NCBI GenBank assembly: GCA_034509425.1
Contig: JAVTVJ010000660.1
Span: 930,001-994,000, forward strand
Direction of reading: 5' to 3'
DNA: 64,000 nucleotides
From: Eopsaltria australis
Taxonomy: Eukaryota > Chordata > Aves > Passeriformes > Petroicidae
The translations under genes were made by a program, and so were the position numbers. How positions within the stretch are numbered: position 1 is the stretch's first letter; every line of letters starts with the position of its first letter. The notes beneath the pieces are model-generated. The model saw only the letters and a list, made by a program, of their open reading frames with translations. It searched no databases and was not told the DNA's origin. This document shows positions 24,741-36,350 of this stretch, piece after piece.

Positions 24741-24935
24741 ACCCCTAATCACGTCTTTCCTGGATTCCAGGGTACTCCAGGAATGAATGTCAAAACATGC
24801 GACCCTTTCAACAGATGGGGGGACTGAGGCACCACAGGCATGGCAGGGCTTTGGTGACAGGGGTGGAGGAAGATGTGGTTTAGTCCCTTTCCCCCCACAT
24901 TTTCTGCATCACTTTGGGAAATAGTCCCAGTTATC

Positions 24936-25005
24936 TGTTTCATGGACTGAGGAATGGTTTCATGGACTGTGGAATGAATCTGTTTCCTGGGCTAAGGAAT
25001 GATGG
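24936..25005. repeat. Degenerate triple repeat
   Basis: Three imperfect copies of about 22-30 bp built on GTTTCATGGACTGAGGAATG. Confidence 0.7.
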
Positions 25006-25036
25006 GCTGGACCAGTCCCAGATGTGGGCACCGACT

Positions 25037-25215
25037 CATGGAATCATGGAATGGGTTGGGCTGGAAGGGACCTTGAAGCTCATCCCACTCCACCCCTGCC
25101 ATGGCAGGGACACCTTCCACTGTCCCAGGCTGCTCCGAGCCCCGTCCAGCCTGGCCTTGGACGCTTCCAGGGATCCAGGGGCAGCCACAGCTGCTCTGGG
25201 CAACCTGGGTGGAGC
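25037..25215 (-). mobile_element. CR1 LINE 3' fragment
   Basis: Reverse complement: CATGGAATCATGGAATGGGT at the 3' tip, then GGGACCTTGAAGCTCATCCC, CATGGCAGGGACACCTTCCA, TCCAGCCTGGCCTTGGACGC and GCCACAGCTGCTCTGGGCAA. Confidence 0.93.
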
Positions 25216-25679
25216 CTCCTGGCTTTTCCCTGACCCTGATTCACAGTTCAGGTATCTTTAAATGGTGAAGCAACCTCCAAAATCCAGGTCCAGGACCTTC
25301 TCCTGTCCCTGCTCTGTGGCTTTATCCCTGTCCTCGAGTTGGGAGGAGCGTTACTGCTCACATCAATTTTGGGCCACTCGTGCAAACTTTGGGGCTCAAT
25401 CCCTCTGTTTGTTTTGGATTCAGATGAGCAGAGATGGTTCTCAGGTCCCAGTTCCCTGTCTCCTCCACGCTGCAGACTCCAGCAGCCGGAAGCTTTTCTT
25501 GCGAGCTGCTCGTGTTGAAATGTCAGCAGAGGCAGCGCCGTGGCCGCGGTGCCGGGGCTGACACCGGGGCTGGGAGCTACCGTGAATCATCCTCATTAAA
25601 AGGCATTTCCAGTTCAGCTGCAGAGACGCTTCTCACCCTCTTTGCTGCCATGGCAGAGCTATTAAAAGCTCCCGTGGAA

Positions 25680-25701
25680 GGCAGGCAGGCAGGCAGGCAG
25701 C
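25680..25701. repeat. (GGCA)n microsatellite
   Basis: Five GGCA units. Confidence 0.85.
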
Positions 25702-25894
25702 AGACGATGGGCACAGGCAGGTACAGCTGCAGCCCTGTGCAGGAGGCAGCGGGTGAAAAACACGTTCTCTGACTCATTCCTCGTGCCAGGAGCAGGAGGT
25801 GGATCTGCCAGCAGCATCTCCACCTGAAAGGAGATGATTTCTCCACCTGAAAGAAGGTTGTAGCAAGATGGGAGTGTGCTGCTTCGCCCAGGCA

Positions 25895-26100
25895 ATGAGG
25901 ATGAGAGCACACAGCCTCAAGCTGTGCCAGGGAAGGGTCAGGCTGGACATCAGGAGGAATTTATTCATGGAAAGGGTGCTTAGGCTTTGGCAGGGGCTGC
26001 CCAGGGAGCTTTGGAGTCCCCATCCCTGGAGGTGTTCAGTGAATGCCTGGAGGTGGCACTCAGAGCTCTGGGCTGGGGACAAGGCCGACCTCAGTTTGAC
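25895..26100 (+). mobile_element. CR1 LINE 3' fragment, second subfamily
   Basis: GGTCAGGCTGGACATCAGGA, GGGGCTGCCCAGGGAGCTTT, GGAGTCCCCATCCCTGGAGG, TTCAGTGAATGCCTGGAGGT. These are body landmarks of the CR1 subfamily with the GTCCCCATCCCTGGAGGTGTTCA block; the 3' tip is degraded. Confidence 0.88.
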
Positions 26101-26208
26101 TTCGGGATGAGAGGGAGGATCCTTGCTGGGAATGGAGGCACTTGGCCTTTTAGCACAGGGGCTCCTGGCGAGGTTTGTCTACCTGAAAGGGGGTGAATTG
26201 GGAAGAAA

Positions 26209-26420
26209 GGTGTGTGCAGGGTGTGTGCAGGGTGTGTGCAGGGTGTGTTCAGGGTGTGTGTAGGGTGTGTGCAGGGTGTGTGCAGGGTGTGTGCAGGGTG
26301 TGTGTAGGGTGTGTGTAGGGTGTGTGTAGGGTGTGTGCAGGGTGTGTGCAGGGTGTGTGCAGGGTGTGTGTAGGGTGTGTGCAGGGTGTGTGCAGGGTGT
26401 GTGCAGGGTGTGTGTAGGGT
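26209..26420. repeat. 11-bp minisatellite (GTGTGTGCAGG)n
   Basis: About 19 head-to-tail 11-bp units. Most are GTGTGTGCAGG; a minor variant is GTGTGTGTAGG and one unit is GTGTGTTCAGG. It gives spurious His-Thr-Pro and Cys-Arg-Val repeat ORFs. Confidence 0.97.
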
Positions 26421-29374
26421 CTCCACGGCCAGCAGAGCTCCCTCAGTATCCTGTCATATCCCCAGCCCCACATCATCCACGTGCCCTGGGCCCTGGCACT
26501 GTTGCATTCCCGCAGTTCCCAAGGTGGTTCTGTGTGTTGCAGGAGCGGGAGGGTTTAGCAGGATTTCCCTGTTGAATTCTGGCTTATGACAACTGTTGAA
26601 CAAGGAGGGATTTTTGGGTTGATTTTCTCTAAGAGGCTCTGCCACCCTCGTGCATTTCCCAGCCGTGAGTCACAACTCATCCTCTGCTTCTCCCCCTCCC
26701 TGGCATCTTGAGGCACCTCCTGAGGGTTTGGAAGATAATAACAATGGTAATATCTTGTGCAGGGTTTTCTCTGGCTCTGTGCTGCATGAGGGCTGGGAAT
26801 TCACCCTCTGGGTGAAAGAGAGGGTCTTCCATCCCTGCTGGGTGACAGGAGGAGGGGGCAGCACAGAGGGAGCCCAGCCCACACTTGGCCACATCTGGCA
26901 AGAGCAGCATTCCCGTGTGTCAGGGGCACCTGGGTGCTCCTCAGGAGGGACCAAACGCAGGAATCAAATGCAGAAATAAATCCTGGCAATTAAAAAAGCA
27001 TCTCCCAACTGACTGTTTATTAGGAGGGGTGTCACAGAGCTTTGCTGCCCAGTGGGAAGCTGCAGAGGCGTGTCCTGGTGGGGATTTCCATGACATCCCC
27101 TCTCCCAGCCACCCCTGGACCTTCTCCCACTGGCATCTCCATCCTCTGCCCCCACTCTGCTCCCACCACTCGCCGGCCAAAATGACTTTACCAGGAGGAA
27201 AAGCTGTGAGAAAAAGGCAAAGTCAAGTGTTTTTCTCTCTCTAGACTGTTCTGGATCTCATTTTATGCTTCCCCAAGAGGAGAAGAGGAACAAAGCAGCA
27301 GAGAAATCACCAGATTTACACTGAAAAGGAAAGCAAACAGCAGACAGAAATAGGGTCAAAGGGAAGAGGAGGCTTGGTCATTTTGGGGGGAGTTCCTGTT
27401 TTAAGAAGGCCCCTCAAGTTTCCTTCCCTCTCTTGCTGTCTCCTGGCTGTTAATCATTCAGTGATTTATATTTGCAGCAAACCCTTTCATCTCAGAGTCA
27501 TCTCTATGTGCAACAACTCTAGCAAATTAATGGTGGGCACTGCCTTTGGAACCCAAACAAATTCTGTAGTGGAATGAAACCTCTCTTTGGTAGTGGCTGC
27601 TCATTTTTTTTTTTCCTCGTGTGTCTATTTATAATTAAAGTTTCCTAATTATTTTTTTAAGTGCAGCAGTTAAAGGAAAGGAAGAGCAAGACTTCAGCAA
27701 TGCTTTCTGTGAAGGGTGAGCTGCACAAGCGAGGCAGGCAGTGAGTCAGCATCCTCTCCTGCCTCTGCCAGCAGCCGAGCTGTTGCTGGGGTGACTGTCA
27801 CAGGTGACAGAGCGGATCAGCCTTTCTGGTGTCCCCAAGTCGAGCCAGGACATGTTTTCCTGAATATATCAAAGCAAAACCAAAAGGCAGGCTGCAGAAA
27901 TTCTCCGTTCTGCCCAAAAAAAAAAACCCACCCCTGAACTGGTTATCTTGTCATTTGGGGCTTAGAGAAAAGGAAAAAAGAACGTGCGGGTTTTGGAGGT
28001 TGTGTAAGAAAGGTCATTTGAGAGAATCTTGTGATAATTGTTTCAGAATTAATTTGTTATTGCTGACTCTTGTCAGAAAAGACGTGGGTCAGCAAAGAGA
28101 ACCTGACCTGTGGCACCCATGGGTGACCTCCCGCCTGGACTGTCACCCATCACACCCCTGGTCCCAGCAGGATGCTTAAAAAGGCAAAAAATGACTCATT
28201 TGCCCCTGCTCACCTCGTTTTCAGCCTTGCAAACAGGGGATTTCCAAGTGGGGTTTTAGGGGGTTCCCCCAGAAGTGCTGCAGTTGACAAGCAAGAAATC
28301 TGATTAAAAATAAATCACGTGGTTGAGCTGCAGAGCTTGGGTCTCTGAGCCCTTTCAGACAAATTTCTTTGCTCCAAATTTTTGCTGGTTTGGGTTTTCC
28401 AGCTAGAAATGAAGCCTCTGCCAGTGGCTGGGGAGTGTTTGGGAGCTCCAGCTTTACCTGCAGGCTCTGCAGCTCTGCCAGCATCCAGATGTTACAGCTA
28501 AATGCAGCTCTGCTGGCATCCAGAGGTTGCAGCCAAAGTCCCCACCTGTGTTTGCAAACAAATTCATCTCCCCTGCACAAAATGACCCTTCAATAACAAC
28601 CTTACAGCCGAGGGAGGGGTTTTCTGTAACAAACCAGTTCCTGGCACTGGTGATTGAGGGTTAAACTGGCCATGAAGATGGGGAGGACAGACAGAAAGGT
28701 CTTGAGGTAGAAGAGAATTTCCTCTGGATTTTCAGCTGGAAAGGAAATTATGACAATATTAGACCTGTGTTCAGGGTGTGTTTTTTTCCTCTCAAAGCAC
28801 TGCCCAAACATTAACTAATGAGGCCAGGAAGCTGGGGCTGCCCTGATGTGTTTGGCCTGGTGACCTGTGCAGGTTTTAATTTACTGTTCAGTCACTTCCT
28901 TTGAGACCAAAAGCCCAAGGACAGAGTTCCTGAAGGATCCAGCCCTCAGGAGCATCCTGGTCCCTGTTGTGGCTCTCTCACTGCAGCCAGCCAGAGTCAC
29001 TCTGTTTCTTTCCATGATTTCATCAAACTCTAATGGAAGTCTGATGGCTTCAGGGTAATTCTAGCACAGTGACTTTGCTCCTGTGCGTGTTAGAAGGCAT
29101 AAAAATGTGAACTGCAAAAGAGGATTTTCTCTCCCTTCTCAGTTTCCTCTCCCTGTGTGTTTCCTGCTTTAACCACCAGCAGTTTCACATCATGCAGAAC
29201 CTGGTGTGTGATTTTAGTGAAAGGCAGAGGTCCCTCAGTTTGGTTTTTTGGGTTTCACAGTTGCAGGGGCACTGGGGGTACCCAGAGCTGGGTTGGGCTG
29301 CCCAGCCCTGTTCATCCCTCGAGATCTCGGATGCTCTGGAGAACAAGCCTTGCTCTCCAAGGGTTGGTTTGTCC
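26421..29374. other. Intergenic, no gene seen
   Basis: Unique non-coding sequence with short homopolymer runs (27606, 27918). No gene signs. Confidence 0.5.
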
Positions 29375-29543
29375 CCAGGCTGAAGGTGTTGCCCAGAGAA
29401 GCTGTGGCTGCCCCATCCAGGCCGGGTTGGACAGAGCTTGGAACAACTTGGGATAGTGGAAACTGTCCCTGCCCATGGCAGGGGGTGGAACAGGATGGGA
29501 TTTAAGGTCCCTTCCCACCCAAACCACTCTGGGATTCTGTAAT
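29375..29543 (+). mobile_element. CR1 LINE 3' fragment
   Basis: GTTGCCCAGAGAAGCTGTGG, CTTGGGATAGTGGAAACTGT, CCCATGGCAGGGGGTGGAAC, TTTAAGGTCCCTTCCCACCC and a terminal GGGATTCTGTAATT. Confidence 0.93.
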
Positions 29544-31917
29544 TCAATAAATGATGGCTCTTCTCCATCCACACATGATTGATGGGTCAAGTGTCCCACT
29601 TGAACACACCACGATGGCAATGCCTCATCCCTCATGATTTGCTCCTGGGCTGTGTCAATCAAACCTCTGCAGCCCCAGATTCCATCTCGCTCCTTTCTAA
29701 CACGATGTTCACTGAGCGAGCAAATGAAAAGTCACAGGAAAATTGGGAGGATTGCGGAAAGGCGGAAAAATCCAAGAGACAAAACACGGTTTGAAGGTCC
29801 TTGACGGCTGCCAGGCGGCCCCGGGGCTGTCACCAGGATCTGTGCTCAGCTGAGACAGCTCCCTGCCCTCCAAACATCTCCTCCTTGCCCAGCTCCCACG
29901 GATCTCAGGGCTGGGAGGCTCCGGTGCCCGGTGCCAGGCACAGGAGGGTCGGGGCTGGCTCCAGCCCAGCTGCCCAACTCAGGAAAAATTGCTTCATTTC
30001 TCTGATGCAGTTTATTTTTTCTGAATCAAACTGGCTAAAGAGTAGGGAAAAGGTGGAGAGGGCGTGTTTCAAAAATAAACTTCTGAGCCTGCACAAGGGA
30101 TGCTTTGTGGCACAGTGGTGGCTTACAGATTCCCTGGGTTTTCTGTGGAAAGTAAAACCTTTTTCCTTAAAAACAGAGTTGTTTGTGCAGCTGGAGTTAG
30201 GCACCAAAACACCCAGAATGTCTTGAACATCCTCTGAAAATTCAGCTTAAAATACTGTTGGAAAGAGATCAAGCCCATATTTTAGGGAATATTGTTCCAA
30301 CCACGTTGATTTAGAGGGAGATCAGTTGCTGGTTTTGGTTGTAGGGGCCGACACCAAGAGCTTTCCCTGCTGTGGAATGCCTTAGAGAGGCTGTGAAGGC
30401 TTGTGCCACCTCACTGAGTGACTGTCACCAATCACAACCACAAGTGACATCCATGGAATGAATTATTCAGGGGCCAAACAGTCCCCCCTGGCCCACATGA
30501 TGCTTTTTACTGCCAGAAATTGAGAGTTTCACATTTTACGCTGAGGCTGAGTCTGGCTCAGCACCGATGCTCTTCCAGCATCACCTTGAGTCCCTGAGAT
30601 GTCCCTGATTTTCCTGCCCCCCTGTCTGAAACGCGGCTCATCTTCCCCTCCCGCGGACATTGGTAATGAAAACACTGTTGTCTCCCAGGATTTGTGGTTA
30701 AATTGCTTTGTCAATGTAATCTTAGACCTTAATGGCCAAATAATGCCCTGCAACAGGAGTCGTTGGGTATCGTTTTGCTGTTATTGAGGAGGCCTTGGAA
30801 TGTGATCCCCATTCCAGTGGAATTTGCATTAACGTTGTTTGGCCTTCATAATCCCACCCAGTTAATCACATTTTTAGGATATTGAAACAGGTCTAACTCC
30901 ATCCTGAGCTGGATCCCCAAAGGTTGGATGGGATTTAGCTCCATTAAAACTGACGGATGACGGTGATGCTGAGTAATTTGGCTGATCTTTTTTAGCCGCT
31001 GGAACTTGTCCTTCACTTCCCAAGACATGCTCTTGCTCAATCCTCAGCTTCGTGGGAAACAACCCATGAAAAATAGCTGCTGTCCACAGTCGGTTGTTTT
31101 GGGGTATCAGTTCAATTTTCACTTCCCCCTCCTCCCCCCAGACTGTTCTCTGAAGGCTTCCAGAAGTCAGAGAGGATCCCAGGGTGTTTGGGGTCCTGCT
31201 GTGCCTGGTGCTAAATGTCCTGTGAGACAGAGGCATCAGTTTTCCCTGGGGAGCTCCCAGTGATGCTTTCCACCTGTGCCGAGAGCTGAGCAAGCTGCGG
31301 GATTTACGCAGCACTGGATTTTCCTCCCTCTTCCAAATTTCAGTGTCTTTCTCAACTGAGAAAGAGAAACAACTCTGCAACTGTGAGTGCAGTGAAAAGC
31401 TTCTGGTGTAGGATTGAAATAGACTCCAGGTGGGAGGCGAGAAATACTCCCTCAGTGTACAGATGGGAAACTGAGGCACGGAGGGATGGAAGGATTCACT
31501 CCACGGCTGAGCTATACCTGGAGCGTGACTAAGACAGAGACGGGAATAGGAATGGTGTGCTCCAGAGTTAGAGCTCTAAATCCATCCTGGGAAATCAAGA
31601 TTCAGTTCCCATCCTTCCCACTGTCTCCCTGGATGGCGTTGGCGGAGAATTTGTCTTACCCCAGAGAGGGAACCCTCATTGGATGCTTTTGTGGCTTGGT
31701 GAGGAGATGAGGTAGGATCCCTGATTTCTGGGAATGAGATGGCCCCGTCTTGGTGTGCGCTGGGAAAAGAATCCCAGTTCTTCTGGAAGGGTGTGACCCT
31801 CAGGGACTGCAGGAGTGCTCCCACCTCCTGTCTCCACAAGGGAGAAGGTGAGGATGGCAGGACTGGCCAGTCTGCAACCAGAGGTTGTGTTGTTCAACTT
31901 ACTCCCCGATTGCTGAG
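29544..31917. other. Intergenic, no gene seen
   Basis: Unique non-coding sequence. An AT-rich block at 30650-30880 may be a conserved element. Confidence 0.5.
30650..30880. promoter_or_regulatory. AT-rich candidate conserved non-coding element
   Basis: Repeat-free, with homeodomain-like words (TTGGTAATGAAAA, TTTGCATTAACG, CAGTTAATCAC), a TGGCCAAATAATG block and retained CpGs. Texture-based guess. Confidence 0.25.
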
Positions 31918-32190
31918 AGTCGGGACAAGGGGAAATGGCCTCAGGTTGTGCTGGGGAGGTTCAGGTTGGATATTACAGAAAATTTCTTTCCCAAGATATG
32001 GCACTATCACAGTCTCACCGGGGCAGTGGTGGAGTCCCCATCCCTGGAGGGGTTTAAAAGACACGTGGATGTGGCACTTGGAGACATGGTTTAGTGGTGA
32101 CCTTGGCAATGTTGGGTGGACAGTTGGACTCCATCACCTTAGAGGGCTTTTCCAACCTAAACAAGCCCATGATTCTGTGATTCTGTGATT
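31918..32190 (+). mobile_element. CR1 LINE 3' fragment, second subfamily
   Basis: GGTTCAGGTTGGATATTACA, GGTGGAGTCCCCATCCCTGG, GTGGATGTGGCACTTGGAGA, ACATGGTTTAGTGGTGACCT, TTTTCCAACCTAAAC and two copies of the tail GATTCTGTGATT. The 3' end is intact. Confidence 0.95.
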
Positions 32191-34844
32191 GCTCCAGGTT
32201 AATCTCAGAAGGTTGGGTTCGTGCTGAACTGTGTTTGCTGCCAACAGTCCTTGCAGTCCTGCCTGTGACTGGTGACCTGAGTGACAACCTCGAGCCTGTC
32301 TCCATAGTGTTTGTCCATTCTGAGCAGCACAGGAGGGCTCGTGCTCCTGAGAGGAGAAACCTGGAGGGAGTTAAAGCTGTGCTGCCTGGCTGGAGCAGTT
32401 GGGGCTTTGCTGCAGGAGGACAGACAATGCATTTGCAGTGCATTAAGGTATTATTGTAACCGCGTTTGCACTGAGAGGTTTCTGATCCTGCGAAATGAAG
32501 ACGAGCAGATTTGCCCCAGATTTATCAATGGAAGCAGAGTTCCCATTGAAACGGGAGGGAGGGGAGGGTGGGTGAGATCTTGCTCACAGCCAGGCTGGGT
32601 TCCATACACTTTCCCTGGCTGCTGCTGCTACCAGGAGAATTTTGGGGGGGGGAAAGAACAACCCCAAAACGCTGCTTGAGAGGCATTGGGATTCATCAAG
32701 AAGGAAGGAGAAATTCAAGGTGGAAGCAGGATGCTAAGGCAGCCCCATGGCTGGGAATAACTGAGGGTTGGCGTGAAGGTCCCACGTGTTTTGTGCAGCT
32801 CATGTCCCCCATGGGTGGGATGCTGGGGGAATTCCCCTCATGGTCTGGGTCTGGCTGTGGGAAGAGGGAAGCTGTTTGCCCCCTCTGCTTGGAAATCTGC
32901 CCTGAGAAGGCCATTAAGGGAGGAAAAGAGAGATGCTTGCTCTGCTTCCTCATAGAAATTGCATGTGCTGTTCCAGGGCAGCCTGTGGATCATTGCACAG
33001 GGGGATTTCTTAAATGGCCGTTAGGAACAAAATTAAATTTGTTGAGACCAGATGCAGCATAAGAGATGGATGAAAAAGCAGAAGGAAATTTGCAGAGGGA
33101 ACACTGGGACATCTCGCATTAGACAGCAAACCACAGCCTGGAGGAGATGGTTTGGTGCTGCACCGAGTTCCCAGCTTACGGGAAAGCTTTGGCCGGGTTG
33201 GACACCCCAGAGTTGTCCCTTCCCCTGGGCTTTTATTCCCCTGCCCTTGTGCTCAGACCTCCAGGTTTTGAAGCCTGACCTAGACCACCTCTGTTTCTGC
33301 TTGACAAACGCTGGGCTTGCTGAAGCTCCTGGATGCAAACCCCTCCAGGGAGCACGTGTGAGGCAGGCAGGGGCTCACAGGGGAGGTGATGCAGTTGCTG
33401 CATCCCCGATGCTGCCCCAAAGCTCGGCTGGGGCCCCGGGGGAAGGCAGGAGCTGAGTGGAAGGGCTGAGGAGGATCTGCCCCGCGGCTGCTCTCCGCCT
33501 GCAGCGCCGCTGCTCGCCTGGCTCAGCCTAATTGGCTTTGATAGGATTACAGGGAAGCAGCGGAGGAGTAAACAGGGCCAGGAGGCCACGACGTGCTGGG
33601 GCCGCCAGCTCCCGGAGAAATCCCAGCGCAACACCCGACCAAAGCTGCCGGAGCTCAAGGGTTAATGTCTGCTGCTGTGCTGCAGCTATGGGGTAAGGGC
33701 TTAATCCTGCTGCTTTCAAAGGAAAGGCTTTTCCAAGCAGCATCCCAAAGGTCTGTGCCTCTGTCGATAATTCCTGATGGGTTTGCCCCTGATGGATGCA
33801 GAGTAAATTATTGCAATTATGGAAGTTACACCTTGTGCCTCGAGCCTTCTGTCCTCAATAAATGTTTATGGTTTGAGGCAGCCTCATTTGTTTGCCTGAG
33901 ACCAGACAACACTGATTTATTGGCAGAAATCCTAGCAGGGAAAAGGGATGAGCCAGACAAGTTTTTAGCTGCTACACACATATATGTGGTGAAGGGATGA
34001 TGGTTATTTCATTTCCATGAAAATAAAGCCTCAGACTTGGGTGTGAACTGTTGCTTCAGGAATTTTTCCCAACCTACAAGCAACAAGGGGAGCTCAGGGG
34101 TTAATGGTGCTCCAGGGTTTTGCTTCCTGCCTTGTCTGGGTTTTGGGATGGCTGGGAGATGCTGTGGGTTGGAAGGGAGAAGTGAATGCTCTCACTGGGA
34201 GCATGAACTGCTGCAGGAATGGTGGGGGAGCAGCTCCCCAACTCGCTCCTCCCAGGGGATCCACACCCTCAAGAAAAACAGGTCTCAAAAGTAGGGCTTA
34301 AAGCCAAGGATGGAGATGACAACAAGGGGCTTGTGTCCAAGTCTGAGGTGGGGTGACATGGCCTGGAGACAACTGTCCTTGCATGGGGGCTTGAGTGAAC
34401 CTTCACCTTTCCATGAGTGCCTTGCTGGGGCTCATTCCCTCAGGAATCCTCCTGGGTTGCTGGTGGCAGAGGGTGTTTCCCCTCTGTCAGCAAAGAGGTC
34501 GGTGGGCTCAGCTCAGCCAAACTCCATCCTCACTGCTCATCTGCCGTTCAGAGTCCAGAGTCAGCTCTTGCACCAATATTTATTGTTGTTCCCTCCCCAG
34601 ATCTGGGTATTTTGGACAGCTTGTTTCTGATTTGAAGTATAAATAAGTTTGATCTTTTCATCTGTTGTTCTCCCTACCTTCTGGAGGCTGTGCTGGTTAA
34701 AAATAACCGGGATGATGAGCTCAAGTGGGAATGGTGGAGGGGTTTTAATCTCCATCGTGGTGGGACCACCCATCTGGCTCTGGAAGGGAACGTTGTCTCT
34801 CTCCCTCCTCTCCTCTCCCCAAGCCTCGTGGTCGAGCTCTTGGT
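32191..34844. other. Intergenic, no gene seen; contains a 3'-end-like block
   Basis: Unique sequence. Positions 33480-33660 are CpG-rich. Positions 33660-34050 carry two AATAAA signals (near 33859 and 34021) and resemble a transcript end or a short LTR (see findings). No coding exon was recognised. Confidence 0.45.
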
Positions 34845-34930
34845 CCAGTGCAAGGTGTCCCCACCCGTGGCAGGGAAGTGGAAGGAGATGAGTTTTAAAG
34901 TCCCTTTCAACCCAAACCATTCCATTACTT
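34845..34930 (+). mobile_element. CR1 3'-terminal fragment
   Basis: CAAGGTGTCCCCACCCGTGG, then GATGAGTTTTAAAGTCCC and CAACCCAAACCATTCCAT; only the last 85 bp or so are present. Confidence 0.85.
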
Positions 34931-35280
34931 TTTCCCAAGCTGGGAGCTCCATGAATTGCCTAAATCCCCCTTGGCACATGTCTGGGAATTAAAGTGCTTC
35001 AGTTATTGCAGGGGGCTGGAAAAATGGGGATCCAGGACAGAGCTGGGAGTGCAGGGATGTGAGGCTGCCCCTGATGCACATCTCCTGGGGAAGGGGTGTT
35101 TTCCAGCACTGGGCTCCTGCAGAGGAGGTTTTTTGCCTGAAAAAGTCCCTTTTGCTCACAATTGAATTATCAAAGGGTTTTTGCTTTCATGATGGAAAGT
35201 CTGAAATGCAGGTTTGAGTTCAGCCTGAAACCTCCTTGGCTGGCTCAGCTTTGCTTCTGGGTTTATTTTGGTGGGGGGAA

Positions 35281-35338
35281 GCACACGCACACACACACGT
35301 GTGCACACACACTCATGGTCACACACACATGCACACGC
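35281..35338. repeat. (CA)n-rich microsatellite
   Basis: Interrupted CA/TG dinucleotide tract. Confidence 0.9.
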
Positions 35339-35559
35339 TCTCCTAGACAGAGAAAAACAATCCCCAGCCTAACCCAGACGCTGATTCAAAACAACTGTTG
35401 GTTCTGGCCACGCTGTCAGCTTTCCACTGCCCACAGCCTCCCACCGTGTGAAACGTAGCTGAAAACCAGCAGGCAAACCCCAAAATTCAGAGTCAAAATT
35501 GCATTTCACCTGGGCAAGGGCAGAAAAATTCTTTCTAGGCAGCGGTTCTGCCAGGCAAA

Positions 35560-36350
35560 AGCCCTCTCCCTGCTTGCAGCCCGCTGAGCAGCAAAGGATG
35601 CTCCCGGGAGGAGACTGAAGCCCCTCGGCGCTGGCTGGGGGATGGATGGGGCTCCCCCAGGCAGGGGCAGGGGAAGAGGTGCCCGCAGCTGCCGGGGGCT
35701 GCGGGGCAGGGCCGGGGGGCTGGTGGGTGTCTCCGGGAGCGGTGACTGAGTGAGGCGGTGCCAGGGCTGGGGGCGGATTTTTTGAGAAGAGCCTCAGCTT
35801 TTCAGAGCAGCGGCAGCCGCTGGAGGAGTTGGGCGGCTGTTGCTCCCTCTCCGCCCGGAGGAGGAGGAAGAGGAGGAAGAAGAGGCTTCGGCTGCCGCCT
35901 CTCCGATCCCCCCTCCCCCCCCTTCCCCTTCCGCCCCACACCTTTATGGACGAGCGCCGGAGCTTGCTCTACTCTCCGGCCGCCTCCTCCGCCGGCCGGC
36001 AGCCGCGGGGCGGCTCGAGCAGCAGCCACCACAACCTGGGCTACACCGAGCAGCTGCCCCCCGCCGCCCCCCAGCCGGCCCCCGAGCAGCAGGAGGAAGA
36101 GGGCGAAGAAGGGGAGGAAGGCAGCATGACCGTGGTGGGAGGAGGCGGCGGCGGCGACCCTTTGCTGGAGGAACCCCAGCATCCTCCCGCGCTGCTCGGG
36201 GGGGACCGCTACGATCAGCCCCCGGCGCCGGCCGTGCCCGCCGGGCAGCCCGCGGGCGCTGCGGAGCACGAGTGCTGCGAGCGCGTGGTGATCAACATCT
36301 CGGGGCTGCGCTTCGAGACGCAGCTCAAGACCCTGGCACAGTTCCCCGAG
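35560..36350 (+). promoter_or_regulatory. KCNA3: CpG-rich promoter / 5' region of KCNA3
   Basis: Sequence becomes strongly GC- and CpG-rich about 390 bp before the ATG and stays so through the first 130 codons. A GC box (GGGGGCGG) lies near 35769. No convincing TATA box was seen, so the transcription start is not placed. The 5' UTR appears continuous with the coding exon. Confidence 0.65.

Noticed and set aside
26091..26476. ORFs of tandem His-Thr-Leu-His-Thr-Pro and Cys-Arg-Val repeats.
   Set aside because: They are translations of the 11-bp minisatellite.
35829..35945. An in-frame 39-residue N-terminal extension of KCNA3 that looks like an acylation plus polybasic membrane signal (GGCCS, then [10 protein letters not shown]).
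   Set aside because: The frame opens with TTG at 35829, not ATG. There is no in-frame ATG before 35946, so this is GC-rich 5' UTR rather than protein.
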